A program made the translations under genes and the position numbers. From Halomicrobium salinisoli (GTDB lineage: Archaea; Halobacteriota; Halobacteria; Halobacteriales; Haloarculaceae): a stretch of 64,000 nt of DNA. The stretch spans positions 1,674,001-1,738,000 of the forward strand of contig NZ_CP084463.1 of the NCBI RefSeq assembly GCF_020405185.1. The letters run 5' to 3'. The notes under the pieces were generated by a model. It saw only the letters and a list, made by a program, of their open reading frames with translations, made no database searches and was not told where the DNA came from. Positions 50,166-58,271 of this stretch are shown piece after piece (position 1 is the stretch's first letter; each line of letters opens with the position of its first letter).

Positions 50166-50247
50166 TGGTGGACGCGTCGGAGTCCCGGTACTTAATGCCA
50201 CAGATACGGTCCGAGCGCGGCGGTCGCCGCCGACGGGGCCGCGTCCC

Positions 50248-51438
50248 TCACCGATCCCTGGAGACCGTCTCGCCGGGCAGCGTCGTCGCGCCGGAAGAGA
50301 GGGTCACGCCGGGGTTCAGCGACGTGTTCACGCCGGTCTTCGCGCCGTCGCCCGCGACCACGCCGAACTTCCGCCGGCCCGTCGAGACGCGCTCGCCCTT
50401 GACGGTGTGCTCGACCGGCTGGTCGTCGTGACGGAGGTTGGCCACCTGCGTCCCGGCGCCGAGGTTCACGTCCCGGCCGAGGACGCTGTCTCCGACGTAG
50501 CTCACGTGGGGCACCGCCGCCCCCTCGCGGACGACGCTGTTCTTCACCTCGACGCCGTGACCGACGTGGACGCCCTCGCCCAGCATCGTCGCCCCGCGGA
50601 CGTAGGCGTTCGGCCCGATCTCCGCGCCAGACCGGACCAGCACCGGCCCCTCGATCACGACGCCCGGCTCTATCGTCGCGCCTTCCTCGACTACGACCGT
50701 CCCGTGTAGCTCGGCGTCGCCCTTCACGTCGCCGTCGATCCGCCGCTCCAGTTCGCCGAGCTTCCACTCGTTGGCCTCGAGCAGTTCCCACGGTCGGCCG
50801 CAGCCCAGCCAGCGGTCGACCTCGACGGTGCCGACCGACCGCTCGTCGATCGTGCGGGCGAGCACGTCCGTCAGTTCGTACTCGCCGCGCTCGCTCTGCT
50901 CGACGTCCAGCCACTCGCGCGCCGCGGCCGGGAAGACGTACGCCCCGACGTTGATCTGGTCCGTCGGCGGGTCGGACGGCTTCTCCACGATGCCGCGGAC
51001 CTCGCCGTCCTCGACCTCGAAGACCCCGTAGCTCGTCGGGTCCTCGACGCGGTAGGTACCCACGACGGGCCGGTCCCGCCCGACCGTGAACAGCTCCGCC
51101 AGGCTCGCCTCGTCGTAGAGGTCGTCCCCGTTCAGGACCGCGAACGGCCCCTCCAGGTGCTCGCGCGCGCAGCGGACGGCGTGGGCGGTCCCCAGCTGCT
51201 CCTCCTGGACGGCGTACTCGACCGGGACGCCCCGGTACTCCGCGCCGAAGAAGTCCCGCACCTGGTCGGCCTCGTAGCCCACCACGAGCACCAGTTCGTC
51301 GACGCCCGCCTCGACCGCTGCGTCGGCGGTGTGGGCCACCAGCGGCCTGTCGGCCACGGGGAGCATCGGCTTCGGCGTCGTGTCGGTCAGCGGACGCATT
51401 CGCGTGCCCTGTCCGGCGGCGAGTACGACGGCTTGCAT
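50248..51438 (-). CDS. glmU: Bifunctional GlmU-type sugar-1-phosphate nucleotidyltransferase/acetyltransferase
   Basis: A 396-residue protein. The N-terminal half is a nucleotidyltransferase (VVLAAGQGTRMRPLTDTTPKPMLPVADRPL; FAVLNGDDLYD; YGVFEVEDGEVRGIVEKP). The C-terminal 170 residues are left-handed beta-helix hexapeptide repeats (GTVVVEEGATIEPGVVIEGPVLV, GVEVKNSVV, DRNVNLGAGTQV-like VNLGAGTQVANLRHDD). It should make UDP-GlcNAc from GlcN-1-P in archaeal glycan synthesis; a plain glucose-1-P transferase function is the alternative. Start at 51438 gives a flush fold. Confidence 0.85.
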   Translation of the reverse strand: MQAVVLAAGQGTRMRPLTDTTPKPMLPVADRPLVAHTADAAVEAGVDELVLVVGYEADQVRDFFGAEYRGVPVEYAVQEEQLGTAHAVRCAREHLEGPFAVLNGDDLYDEASLAELFTVGRDRPVVGTYRVEDPTSYGVFEVEDGEVRGIVEKPSDPPTDQINVGAYVFPAAAREWLDVEQSERGEYELTDVLARTIDERSVGTVEVDRWLGCGRPWELLEANEWKLGELERRIDGDVKGDAELHGTVVVEEGATIEPGVVIEGPVLVRSGAEIGPNAYVRGATMLGEGVHVGHGVEVKNSVVREGAAVPHVSYVGDSVLGRDVNLGAGTQVANLRHDDQPVEHTVKGERVSTGRRKFGVVAGDGAKTGVNTSLNPGVTLSSGATTLPGETVSRDR

Positions 51439-51724
51439 GCCTCGGCCCACTCGCGGCGGCCGCTTAGAGGTATCGACGGAAGGCGGCGCCTACGTCCCGG
51501 TAGCCAGCGTCTCACCGTCGGTCGATCGGGGTCAGAGAGTCGCTACCGGGGGCGGCGCAGCGCGTTCCGACCCCCGTCAGTCAGTCGCTGAACCGCTGCC
51601 ACGTACTGTTCGAGACGTCCCGCGGAACGCGCCGCTCTCGTCCCAGACGGACGCCCGACGCTCGGCCGCTTGTCCGCATCGGAACGGCTCTTTACGGTAC
51701 TCGAAGGGGACGTTGACGTACCGC

Positions 51725-52270
51725 ATGAGCTCAGAACAGATCACCCGTCGGACCCCCGGCGACGTCGAGGAGAACCCCGTCCGGCTCGACGTCGACAAGG
51801 CCGAACAGATCGTCGACGCCCTGAACACCGACCTGGCCGACGCGTACGTGCTCTACCACCAGCTCCACAAGCACCACTGGAACGTCGAGGGTGCGGAACA
51901 CCTCGACATCCACCGCTTCCTCCAGGAGGCCTACGAGGACGTCGAGGAGGCCGCCGACGAGGTCGCCGAGCGCATCCAGGCGCTCGGCGGCGTCCCGCAC
52001 GCGAGCATGCCGGCCCTCTCCGACGCCGCGACCGTCGAGCACGAGGACGAGGTCGTCTACGACATCCGGACGTCCCTCGAAAACGACCTCGAGATCTACG
52101 GCGACGTCGTCGAGAGCTACCGGGACCACATCGAACTCACGGAGAACCTCGGCGACCACGCCACCGCCGAGATGCTCCGCCAGCACCTCGTCGACCTCGA
52201 GGAGCACGCGCACGTCATCGACCACTACCTCGAGGACGACACCCTCGTCCTCGAGTCGGCGCTTCGGTGA
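51725..52270 (+). CDS. dpsA: DpsA, ferritin-like DNA/iron protection protein
   Basis: A 181-residue Dps protein: LNTDLADAYVLYHQLHKHHWNVEGAEHLDIHRFLQEAYEDVEEAADEVAERI in pieces holds the inter-subunit ferroxidase ligands (H in LYHQLHKHHWNV, D and E in EDVEEAADE). It stores iron and shields DNA from oxidants in a dodecamer. Between TATA-like TTTACGG and the ATG, CGGTAC (51695-51700) and GTACCG (51718-51723) form an inverted repeat that may be a metal-regulator operator. Length and motifs are complete. Confidence 0.92.
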   Translation: MSSEQITRRTPGDVEENPVRLDVDKAEQIVDALNTDLADAYVLYHQLHKHHWNVEGAEHLDIHRFLQEAYEDVEEAADEVAERIQALGGVPHASMPALSDAATVEHEDEVVYDIRTSLENDLEIYGDVVESYRDHIELTENLGDHATAEMLRQHLVDLEEHAHVIDHYLEDDTLVLESALR

Positions 52271-52505
52271 CGCGTTCGGGGGAAGGCGAACCCTGTCGGA
52301 TCGGCGGATCCCCGCCGTCCGTCCCGTCAGCGCGCAGTATCAGTCGGTCTCTTCGGCTCGCTGTAGACCCGCGATAGCGCGGTGATCAGATCGAGAGCAG
52401 GCGTCCAGTGGCACGGTACTCGGTACCGCTGCCCGTCGCGGGCGACGGCGACCGGGCTCGATCGACACGCCGCCCGTCGCGACACGGGTTCTGCGACCGT
52501 CCACA

Positions 52506-52530
52506 CCGTGAGAGGATTCTCACGGCGTAG
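52506..52530 (+). promoter_or_regulatory. Palindrome and shared 19-bp motif before the FAD monooxygenase
   Basis: CCGTGAGA-GGAT-TCTCACGG (52506-52525) is a perfect 8-bp hairpin. GAGGATTCTCACGGCGTAG (52512-52530) is found again, on the minus strand, upstream of the SnoaL-like gene at 55468-55486. It ends 36 bp before the ATG. Confidence 0.55.
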
Positions 52531-52566
52531 GGCTACGGGCGTCGGCGTCGATCATTCGGGCGTGCC

Positions 52567-53976
52567 ATGACACTCGAAACCGTCTCCCGGTACCAGCGGG
52601 GGCAAGTAGCCGACGTCGGAGACCGCGCGGTAGTCGTCGGGGGTAGCATCGCGGGCCTGTTGACCGCCCGCGTTCTGGCCGACGGGTTCGACGAGGTCAC
52701 GATACTCGAGCGGGACTCGCTGCCCGACGAACCCGGTGCCCGTCGCGGCGTACCACAGGGGCGTCACGTCCACGTGTTGCAGGAGGCCGGACGGGCGACG
52801 CTCGAGGACCTGTTGCCGGGGTTCGGCGAAGAGCTGATATCGGCCGGCGCGCTGATGATCGACGGACTGTCCGACTTCCGCCATCACGAGCAGGGCGACT
52901 TCCTCGCAGACGGCCCACGACGCGTCCCGATGTACTGCGCGACGCGACCGCTCCTCGAGCACCTCGTCCGGCGCCGCGTCACCGATGCGGATCCGGTCGA
53001 AGTGCGTGCGGGGTGTCGACGCACTGATTACCTCGTGGACGACGCGACGCAGACGGTCGAGGGGGTCGTGGTCAGAGACGACGACGGCGGCGTGGACGAC
53101 GTCCCCGCCGATCTGGTCGTCGACGCGACCGGCCGGACGAGCCAGACGCCGGCCTGGCTCGAGGAACACGGGTACGAGCCGCCCGACGTCGACGAGGTTC
53201 ACATCGACGTGCGCTACAGCACCGTTCGCATCGAACGGCCGCCCGACGATCGGCGGGCGTTCTTCGTGCCGCCCGAACCGCCTCGCGCCCGCGGCGCCGG
53301 GATGTTCCCCATCGAAGGCGACCGCTGGGTGGCGACGCTCTTCGGCATGCACGGCGACCATCCGCCGGCGGACCCGGACGGGCTGTGTGAGTTCGCGGCG
53401 ACCCTCCCGATAACCGAACTGGAGCGTCTGCTCGACGAGCAGCCCTGGAACTCCGACGGCGTCGCGCAGTACCCGTTTCCCTCTAACCGCCGGCGACGGT
53501 TCGAGCGACTCGACCGGTTCCCCGACGGCCTGCTCGTCGTCGGCGACGCCGTCGCGAGTTTCAACCCGATCTACGGACAGGGGATGTCGGTAGCCGCGCT
53601 GGAGGCGCTCGTCCTCCACCACGCCCTGGCCGACGGCGACCGGGACGATCTGCCGCTCCGCTTCTTCGATCGGGCCGAGCCCGTCGTAGACGTTCCGTGG
53701 TCGATCGCCGTCGGTGGCGACTTCGCGTTCCCGCAGACTGAGGGCCCGAAGCCGAGGGGCACAGACTTCTTCAATCGCTATCTGGACCGACTGGTCCGGA
53801 AGGCACACACGAACGGCGACCTCCGAGACGCCCTCATCCGCGTCTTCATGATGGAACGGCCACCGAGCTCGCTGTTGCGTCCCGGCGTCGCGTGGCAAGT
53901 CGTCCGACCGACCCGAGCGGACTTGGGAACCGTCCCCCGGCCCGGGTCCGGGATACAGTCCGGGAAGACGCCCTGA
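52567..53976 (+). CDS. FAD-dependent monooxygenase-like protein
   Basis: A 469-residue flavoprotein of the UbiH/geranylgeranyl-reductase group. The ADP-binding GGSIAGLLTARVLAD (residues 25-39), ERDSLPDE, the ATG motif DATGRTSQTPAWLEE and the flavin-binding GDAVASFNPIYGQGMSVAALEA are visible. No membrane segment. It hydroxylates or reduces a small lipid or polyketide-like molecule; substrate unknown. Located with a SnoaL-like protein and an HTH regulator that share a promoter motif, so a small oxidative pathway is plausible. Confidence 0.85.
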   Translation: MTLETVSRYQRGQVADVGDRAVVVGGSIAGLLTARVLADGFDEVTILERDSLPDEPGARRGVPQGRHVHVLQEAGRATLEDLLPGFGEELISAGALMIDGLSDFRHHEQGDFLADGPRRVPMYCATRPLLEHLVRRRVTDADPVEVRAGCRRTDYLVDDATQTVEGVVVRDDDGGVDDVPADLVVDATGRTSQTPAWLEEHGYEPPDVDEVHIDVRYSTVRIERPPDDRRAFFVPPEPPRARGAGMFPIEGDRWVATLFGMHGDHPPADPDGLCEFAATLPITELERLLDEQPWNSDGVAQYPFPSNRRRRFERLDRFPDGLLVVGDAVASFNPIYGQGMSVAALEALVLHHALADGDRDDLPLRFFDRAEPVVDVPWSIAVGGDFAFPQTEGPKPRGTDFFNRYLDRLVRKAHTNGDLRDALIRVFMMERPPSSLLRPGVAWQVVRPTRADLGTVPRPGSGIQSGKTP

Positions 53977-54154
53977 CGGGGAACCCGCTACCGGTCCGTC
54001 CCGAGCAGGATCGCTCGCGGACGCTCCCGGACCCCAACTGTTCGGTATTCGTCCCTACATTCCGACCAGACGTAACGAAAGGGCCGGCATCTGGGCCCCG
54101 ACATCGGACGGTTCTGCTGGTAGATTTTTACATCGCACTGTGGTACTCGGTAGC

Positions 54155-54955
54155 ATGGAAGACGTCCTCGGGGACGTCCAGTTCCTCGCGAACTCGGCGA
54201 ACCGCATCCGAGTTCTGGAGGCGCTGCGGGACGGACCGGCCAGTCGCCGCGAGCTGCAAGAGGAGACGGACGTCCCGCGGTCGACGGCGGCGCGGGTCCT
54301 CGACGACGCCGAGGCGCGTGGATGGGTCGACTCACAGGGGAGCCAGTACCGAATCACGCCGGTGGGCGAGGTCGCGGTGTCGGAGTTCCGCGCCTACACC
54401 GAAACGATGCAGGGGATCCGGCACCTGGGGTCGGCGATCAACCGGCTTCCGGAACCGGTCCTCGAACTCGATTTCCGGTATCTCCGAGACGCCGACGTGG
54501 CGACGCCGACCGAGGGGAATCCGACCGCACCGTTCGACCGGGGCCTCGACTGCATCCGGTCCGCGGAGAGATATCGCGGGCTCACGTCGAACTCCCTGCC
54601 CCAGTACATGGACGTGATCCGGGACCGGGTAGTCCACGGCCAACTGGACTTCGAGGGTGTCATCGAGGCCAATTTCGTCGAGGAACTGCGCGAGGACCCG
54701 ACGCGCGCGGCGCCCTGGAGAGACGTCGGACACCGGATGTGGCTGTACGACGGGGCGGTCCCGATCAACATGCACATCGTCGACGAGACGGCGTTGCTCT
54801 GGCTGTGCAACGAGAACCAGGACGGCGACGACGTGCTACTGACCGGGCTCGTAGAGAGCGATCACCCCGCAGTACTGTCGTGGGCCGAATCGCTCTACGA
54901 GGAGTACCGGAGCGAGGCAGAGCCGTTCGATCCGGTGGTCCTGCCCGTCGGGTAG
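54155..54955 (+). CDS. Winged-helix regulator with FilR1-like C-terminal domain
   Basis: A 266-residue protein. Residues 8-75 form a winged helix (ANRIRVLEALRDGPASRRELQEETDVPRSTAARVLDDAEARGW in pieces). The rest (SLPQYMDVIRDRVVHGQLDFEGVIEANFV, VPINMHIVDETALLWLC) resembles the DUF1724/FilR1 domain of haloarchaeal and methanogen regulators. TATA TTTTTACA lies 24-31 bp before the ATG, so it is leaderless. Located between the FAD monooxygenase and the SnoaL-like gene, whose promoters share a 19-bp motif; it may bind there. Confidence 0.82.
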   Translation: MEDVLGDVQFLANSANRIRVLEALRDGPASRRELQEETDVPRSTAARVLDDAEARGWVDSQGSQYRITPVGEVAVSEFRAYTETMQGIRHLGSAINRLPEPVLELDFRYLRDADVATPTEGNPTAPFDRGLDCIRSAERYRGLTSNSLPQYMDVIRDRVVHGQLDFEGVIEANFVEELREDPTRAAPWRDVGHRMWLYDGAVPINMHIVDETALLWLCNENQDGDDVLLTGLVESDHPAVLSWAESLYEEYRSEAEPFDPVVLPVG

Positions 54956-55005
54956 GGTCGTTGCGCGTCGGGAACCGTCCCGAGCGAAGAAATTCGCCGG
55001 GGCTC

Positions 55006-55425
55006 TCAGTCGTCGACGAGACCGAGCTGCTCGTGCATCTCCAGGGGATCAGTGTAGATGCGGTCAGATCGTATCTCGCCGTCCGCTATCTGCACCCTGG
55101 AGACGCCCCGCACGGTCATTTCCCGTCCGGTCGGGGCGGCGCCGTTGTACTCCCCTTCGTGCGTCCCTGTCCCCGTCCACTCGGCCATGACAAGGTCGTC
55201 ACTGGCGAGTACGTCCTCCGCCGTGAACGTGAGGTCCGGGAACGCGTCCCGGACCTCGCGAACGTACGCCTCGAAGTTCTCGCGGCCGTGGACCTCCCCG
55301 TCTGGTGCGTGTGGATCGTAGACCTCGACTGACTCGGCGACGACGTCGATCTTCGAGAAGTCGCCGTTCCACAGGGCTACGTAGTCGTTCACGAGTTGTT
55401 CGGGCTCTGGTGTCGCTCGTGCCAT
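55006..55425 (-). CDS. SnoaL-like/ester-cyclase-family protein
   Basis: A 139-residue NTF2-like protein (PEQLVNDYVALWNGDFSKIDVV, VEVYDPHAPDGEVHGRENFEAYV, TFTAEDVLASDDLVMAEWTGTGTHEG in pieces, PTGREMTVRGVSRVQIADGEI). This is the SnoaL/limonene-hydrolase-like fold found in polyketide cyclases and many unknown proteins. It may form a small pathway with the FAD monooxygenase. TATA-like CATATTCG on the minus strand lies about 20-27 bp before the ATG. Confidence 0.82.
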   Translation of the reverse strand: MARATPEPEQLVNDYVALWNGDFSKIDVVAESVEVYDPHAPDGEVHGRENFEAYVREVRDAFPDLTFTAEDVLASDDLVMAEWTGTGTHEGEYNGAAPTGREMTVRGVSRVQIADGEIRSDRIYTDPLEMHEQLGLVDD

Positions 55426-55467
55426 GGTTCGGGCCCCATCGAATATGTGGGCCGTGGTACCATAGCA

Positions 55468-55486
55468 CTACGCCGTGAGAATCCTC
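55468..55486 (-). promoter_or_regulatory. 19-bp motif shared with the FAD monooxygenase promoter
   Basis: On the minus strand the sequence is GAGGATTCTCACGGCGTAG, identical over 19 bp with 52512-52530, and the following bases keep GCTA and GG as well. It ends 42 bp before the SnoaL-like start. The left half of the palindrome seen at 52506 is not kept. Confidence 0.55.
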
Positions 55487-55527
55487 CCGCGTCGTGGACG
55501 ACAGCCGGGACATTGCCTGGCGCCGGG

Positions 55528-56091
55528 CTATCGCGGCGACTCGTCGGACGGTCGCGGCTCGATGACCGCGTACTCCGTCGCCATCCGCCCGAGCTTGCGG
55601 ACGCGCGCCTCGAGGTCGGGGTCGACGAACGCCCCGTCGTCGTCGAACGCGCTCGACGCGCCGCGGATGCCGACCTCGTGGGGCAGCGTCCAGCCGTGGA
55701 CCGTCCGGACGCCCGTGCGCAGGTGCTCCAGCGTCGGCGCGTACGAGCCGCCGCCGGCGGTCGCCAGCAGGCCGACCGTCGTGTCCTCGAACTCGTCTTT
55801 TCCGAGGTAGTCGAACGCGCTCTTCAGCGCCGACGACACCATCCCGTGGTAGACGGGCGTGCCCAGCAGGACCGCGTCGGCGGCGCCCACCACCCGTCGC
55901 AGTTCGTCGGCCTCGCCGCGGTCCCTGTCGTCCGGGTCGAACAGCGGCAGGTCCCACTCGCGGAGGTCGATCAGTTCCGTCTCCGCGCCCGCGTCCTCGG
56001 CGGCGTCCAGCGCGTGATCGAGGGCGACCTGCGTCGTGCTCTCGTCGCGGAGGCTCCCGCTGATGGCGACGACCGTCGGAGCCGCTGTCAT
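55528..56091 (-). CDS. NADPH-dependent FMN reductase
   Basis: A 187-residue flavodoxin-fold protein: VVAISGSLRDESTTQVALDHAL (FMN phosphate loop), LLGTPVYHGMVSSALKSAFDYL, and TVGLLATAGGGSYAPTLEHLR. It reduces FMN or quinones with NAD(P)H (NQO/MsuE-like). It could supply reduced flavin, and lies near the FAD monooxygenase, though divergent regulation is not shown. Confidence 0.88.
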   Translation of the reverse strand: MTAAPTVVAISGSLRDESTTQVALDHALDAAEDAGAETELIDLREWDLPLFDPDDRDRGEADELRRVVGAADAVLLGTPVYHGMVSSALKSAFDYLGKDEFEDTTVGLLATAGGGSYAPTLEHLRTGVRTVHGWTLPHEVGIRGASSAFDDDGAFVDPDLEARVRKLGRMATEYAVIEPRPSDESPR

Positions 56092-56197
56092 TGTGGTTCG
56101 TCCGAGGTGACGCGGCCGCTTAACGCTCCTGATACCTCGATTACATGGGTCGGCCCGGAGTCACCACGACGCCTCCGGAGGCGCACCCCGACGGGAA

Positions 56198-57022
56198 TCA
56201 CTCCGAGTGCGGTGCCACGGCAGGGGCATCGCTTTCGCCGTCCGCGAACGCCAGCCGACTGAGCGCCTCGCCGAGCCCGGCCGACGGCTCGCTCCTGACG
56301 TGGACGGTGCGGCCGTCGGCGGTGTCGATGCTCAGTTCCGCCTCGCGCTCCCGATCGATCTCCACGCCCTCGAGGTCGGCCCGGTGACGGAAGGCGTAGT
56401 CGACGAGCGCGAGGCCTCCGAGGAGCGCGAGCGTCGCGAGTCCGACGAGCGCGTCCGAAGCGACGACGACTGCGGCGAGGAGACTGAGAGCGGCGACCGA
56501 CCCGCTCGCGATCAGCAGCGCCCAGTGCACGTCCGCGTCGTCGATTTCGCGGTACTCGAGGCGCTGCATAACGTCGGTCCCGTCGACGCCTGCGGGCATC
56601 TCGTCCGCGAGTCCGGCGACCGTCTCCCTGTCGACCGACGACGGAGTGCGCCGCAGGTGTGTCACTCCGGCAAGCCCGGCCACGGTCCCGAGCACAGCGA
56701 GGTGGACGAGCGCGTCCGTCGCGAGCGCCACGACGCCGGCGAGCCCGAGGACGGCGAGGAGGGCCCCGCCACCCAGCAGCAGTCCGTGGTCGGTGCCGCG
56801 ATAGGAGCGCCTCGTCCGGGACCGGCTTCGGATCGCACAGATCGAGTCGTACCCGAGCGTCACGAACCCGCCGTCGTCGGCGACGCAGAGCAACCGCCGA
56901 TCGGTGAGCCCGATCGACGCCGACCGCCAGCGGGAGTTCGCGGAAACGCTCCCACTGTGTACGGTTACCAGTGGCTCCTCCGGACGAGAGAACTCCCTGA
57001 GCTGGTCAGGCGCTGGTGACAT
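56198..57022 (-). CDS. Membrane protein with PH-like N-terminal domain
   Basis: A 274-residue protein. Residues 15-65 look like a PH/GRAM-like strand set (RPEEPLVTVHSGSVSANSRWRSASIGLTDRRLLCV written in parts, VTLGYDSICAIRSRSRTRR). Four membrane helices follow (LLLGGGALLAVLGLAGVVAL; LVHLAVLGTVAGLAG; LLIASGSVAALSLLAAVVV; LATLALLGGLALVDYAF) and a C-terminal acidic soluble stretch. The ATG at 57020-57022 is chosen; the preceding codon is GTG. Function unknown. Confidence 0.7.
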   Translation of the reverse strand: MSPAPDQLREFSRPEEPLVTVHSGSVSANSRWRSASIGLTDRRLLCVADDGGFVTLGYDSICAIRSRSRTRRSYRGTDHGLLLGGGALLAVLGLAGVVALATDALVHLAVLGTVAGLAGVTHLRRTPSSVDRETVAGLADEMPAGVDGTDVMQRLEYREIDDADVHWALLIASGSVAALSLLAAVVVASDALVGLATLALLGGLALVDYAFRHRADLEGVEIDREREAELSIDTADGRTVHVRSEPSAGLGEALSRLAFADGESDAPAVAPHSE

Positions 57023-57150
57023 CACCGAACGGGTTGGCCCAGTTCACACATTGTAACGACCGGCTTACCGGCGTCGTCGCGACGTTCCGTCGGAGGAGAG
57101 CGCTACGTGCGGTCCCGGTTTCGGTCAGTGCTCGGCCGTACCCGGCCCCG

Positions 57151-57474
57151 TCACGCGGCCTCGAACTCGAAGACGCGCCGCAGTTCGAGTTCGATCCGGT
57201 CGACGACCTCAGCCAGAACCGCGTCGAACGTCTCGTCGTCGACGGGGACGTCGCCCGCTCGCTCGCGGGGGTTCTCCGGGAGTTCGACCCGAAACTCGCC
57301 GTCGCCCTCGTAGAAGGGTTCGCTCTCGCTGAGCACCTTGCGGTCGATCGAGCGCAGCAGCGTCGAGTCGTACTGGCCGTGGAAGTGCTGGTACGCGTTC
57401 CGATACGCCGTCTGCAGTTCGTCCATGTAGTGGACGTACTTGTCCTCGAACTTCTCGGGGTCGAACTCCGTCAC
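57151..57474 (-). CDS. Small haloarchaeal protein, probably DUF5783
   Basis: A 107-residue acidic helical protein (FDPEKFEDKYVHYMDELQTAYRNAYQHFHGQYDSTLLRSIDRKVLSESEPFYEGDGEF in parts). The Tyr/His-rich N-terminal helix and the FYEG turn match a small conserved haloarchaeal family that I recall as DUF5783. No cofactor motif is visible. Stand-alone gene. Confidence 0.6.
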   Translation of the reverse strand: MTEFDPEKFEDKYVHYMDELQTAYRNAYQHFHGQYDSTLLRSIDRKVLSESEPFYEGDGEFRVELPENPRERAGDVPVDDETFDAVLAEVVDRIELELRRVFEFEAA

Positions 57475-57575
57475 GGCCGCCCGTAGGAGGGCTGGCCTGT
57501 AAACGCCTGCCTTCGATAGTCACACCTGCACCGCCGCCCGTGGCCACACACCCGTCGGTCCGAACCGGCCGACGA

Positions 57576-57737
57576 TCAGGAGGCCAGGAAGGCCATCGCG
57601 ACGAACAGGACGACGAAGACCACGATCGGGAGGAGGATCCAGACGGCGTCCCACCGGCCCGACTGGGTCGAGTCGTCAGCCGGCGGCTGTCGTGAGCCTG
57701 GAGGGGCGTCTGCCCTGGCGTCGTCGGGGCTCATCAT
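57576..57737 (-). CDS. Small single-helix membrane protein
   Basis: A 53-residue protein beginning MMSPDD (ATGs at 57735-57737 and 57732-57734; either could start). Residues 1-28 are polar and Pro/Asp-rich; residues 32-52 form one membrane helix (WILLPIVVFVVLFVAMAFLA). A TATA-like TTTATACG on the minus strand is about 25-32 bp upstream, so the transcript is leaderless. A longer frame upstream to 57920 crosses the tRNA-tail repeats and is rejected. Function unknown. Confidence 0.6.
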   Translation of the reverse strand: MMSPDDARADAPPGSRQPPADDSTQSGRWDAVWILLPIVVFVVLFVAMAFLAS

Positions 57738-57862
57738 ACGTCTAAATTTCGAGTGTTCGTATAAATGCTTTCTGTAGGCACGGTTCGGAACGATGCGGAC
57801 CGACCTGTCTCCCATCGCTTCGAGGCGTAGCCAACGCTTGCGAGCCTGTCCGCGACAGAATG

Positions 57863-58080
57863 ATACTCGGTCGGGGATTTGAACCACGCCCAGACGGTCC
57901 TGCTCGCTCCCTGCGGTCACTCCGCAGGCGTGCGACTGGTATACTTCAAATCCCCTCTATGAGATATTTGCGGCTCGCGAGTTTGCTCGCCGCAAAAGTA
58001 TGCTCGGTCGGGGATTTGAACTCGAGAAGACATTCCTGCTCGCTTCGCTGCGCGGGCTGTGACTTCTCTGCTCAAATCCC
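57863..58080 (-). repeat. Two tRNA-tail repeat units with inverted T-arms (tRNA-Glu locus)
   Basis: Copies of the tRNA-Glu 3' end stand at 58001-58021 (21 bases identical to the tRNA, which occupies 58131-58151) and at 57863-57884 (one mismatch), spaced 130 and 138 bp. Before each copy, reading the minus strand, comes an antisense T-arm: GGGATTTGAG (58080-58071) and GGGGATTTGAA (57955-57945), able to pair with the copy. The inner GCGCAGCGAAGCGAGCA (58053-58037) matches the tRNA-Arg unit 16 of 17 bases. These units account for the 390-bp gap up to the tRNA; no gene lies in it. Confidence 0.7.
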
Positions 58081-58130
58081 GCTCCCTGCGCGTGGATGTT
58101 TCTCGCTCCCGTTGGTCGCTCGAAAATCCA

Positions 58131-58205
58131 TGCTCGGTCGGGGATTTGAACCCCGGTCATCGGCTCGAAAGGCCGAAATGATTGGCCGGACTACACCAAC
58201 CGAGC
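58131..58205 (-). tRNA. tRNA-Glu (anticodon TTC)
   Basis: A 75-nt cloverleaf on the minus strand. Acceptor GCTCGGT pairs with ACCGAGC; anticodon stem TCGGC/GCCGA encloses CTTTCGA with anticodon TTC; T stem CGGGG/CCCCG encloses TTCAAAT; discriminator A. No intron and no encoded CCA. Two further copies of its 3' end lie downstream (57863-58021). Confidence 0.95.
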
Positions 58206-58271
58206 GCCGCATTTGAGACGATTGGCTCGTAGTATTTAAAATCGTCTTTCTGTGTCCGGCCTGCTACGCCG

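Noticed and set aside
57576-57920. 114-residue version of the small membrane protein
   Set aside because: The extra 61 residues read through the tRNA-Glu tail repeat; a TATA box and ATGs at 57732-57737 support the short form.
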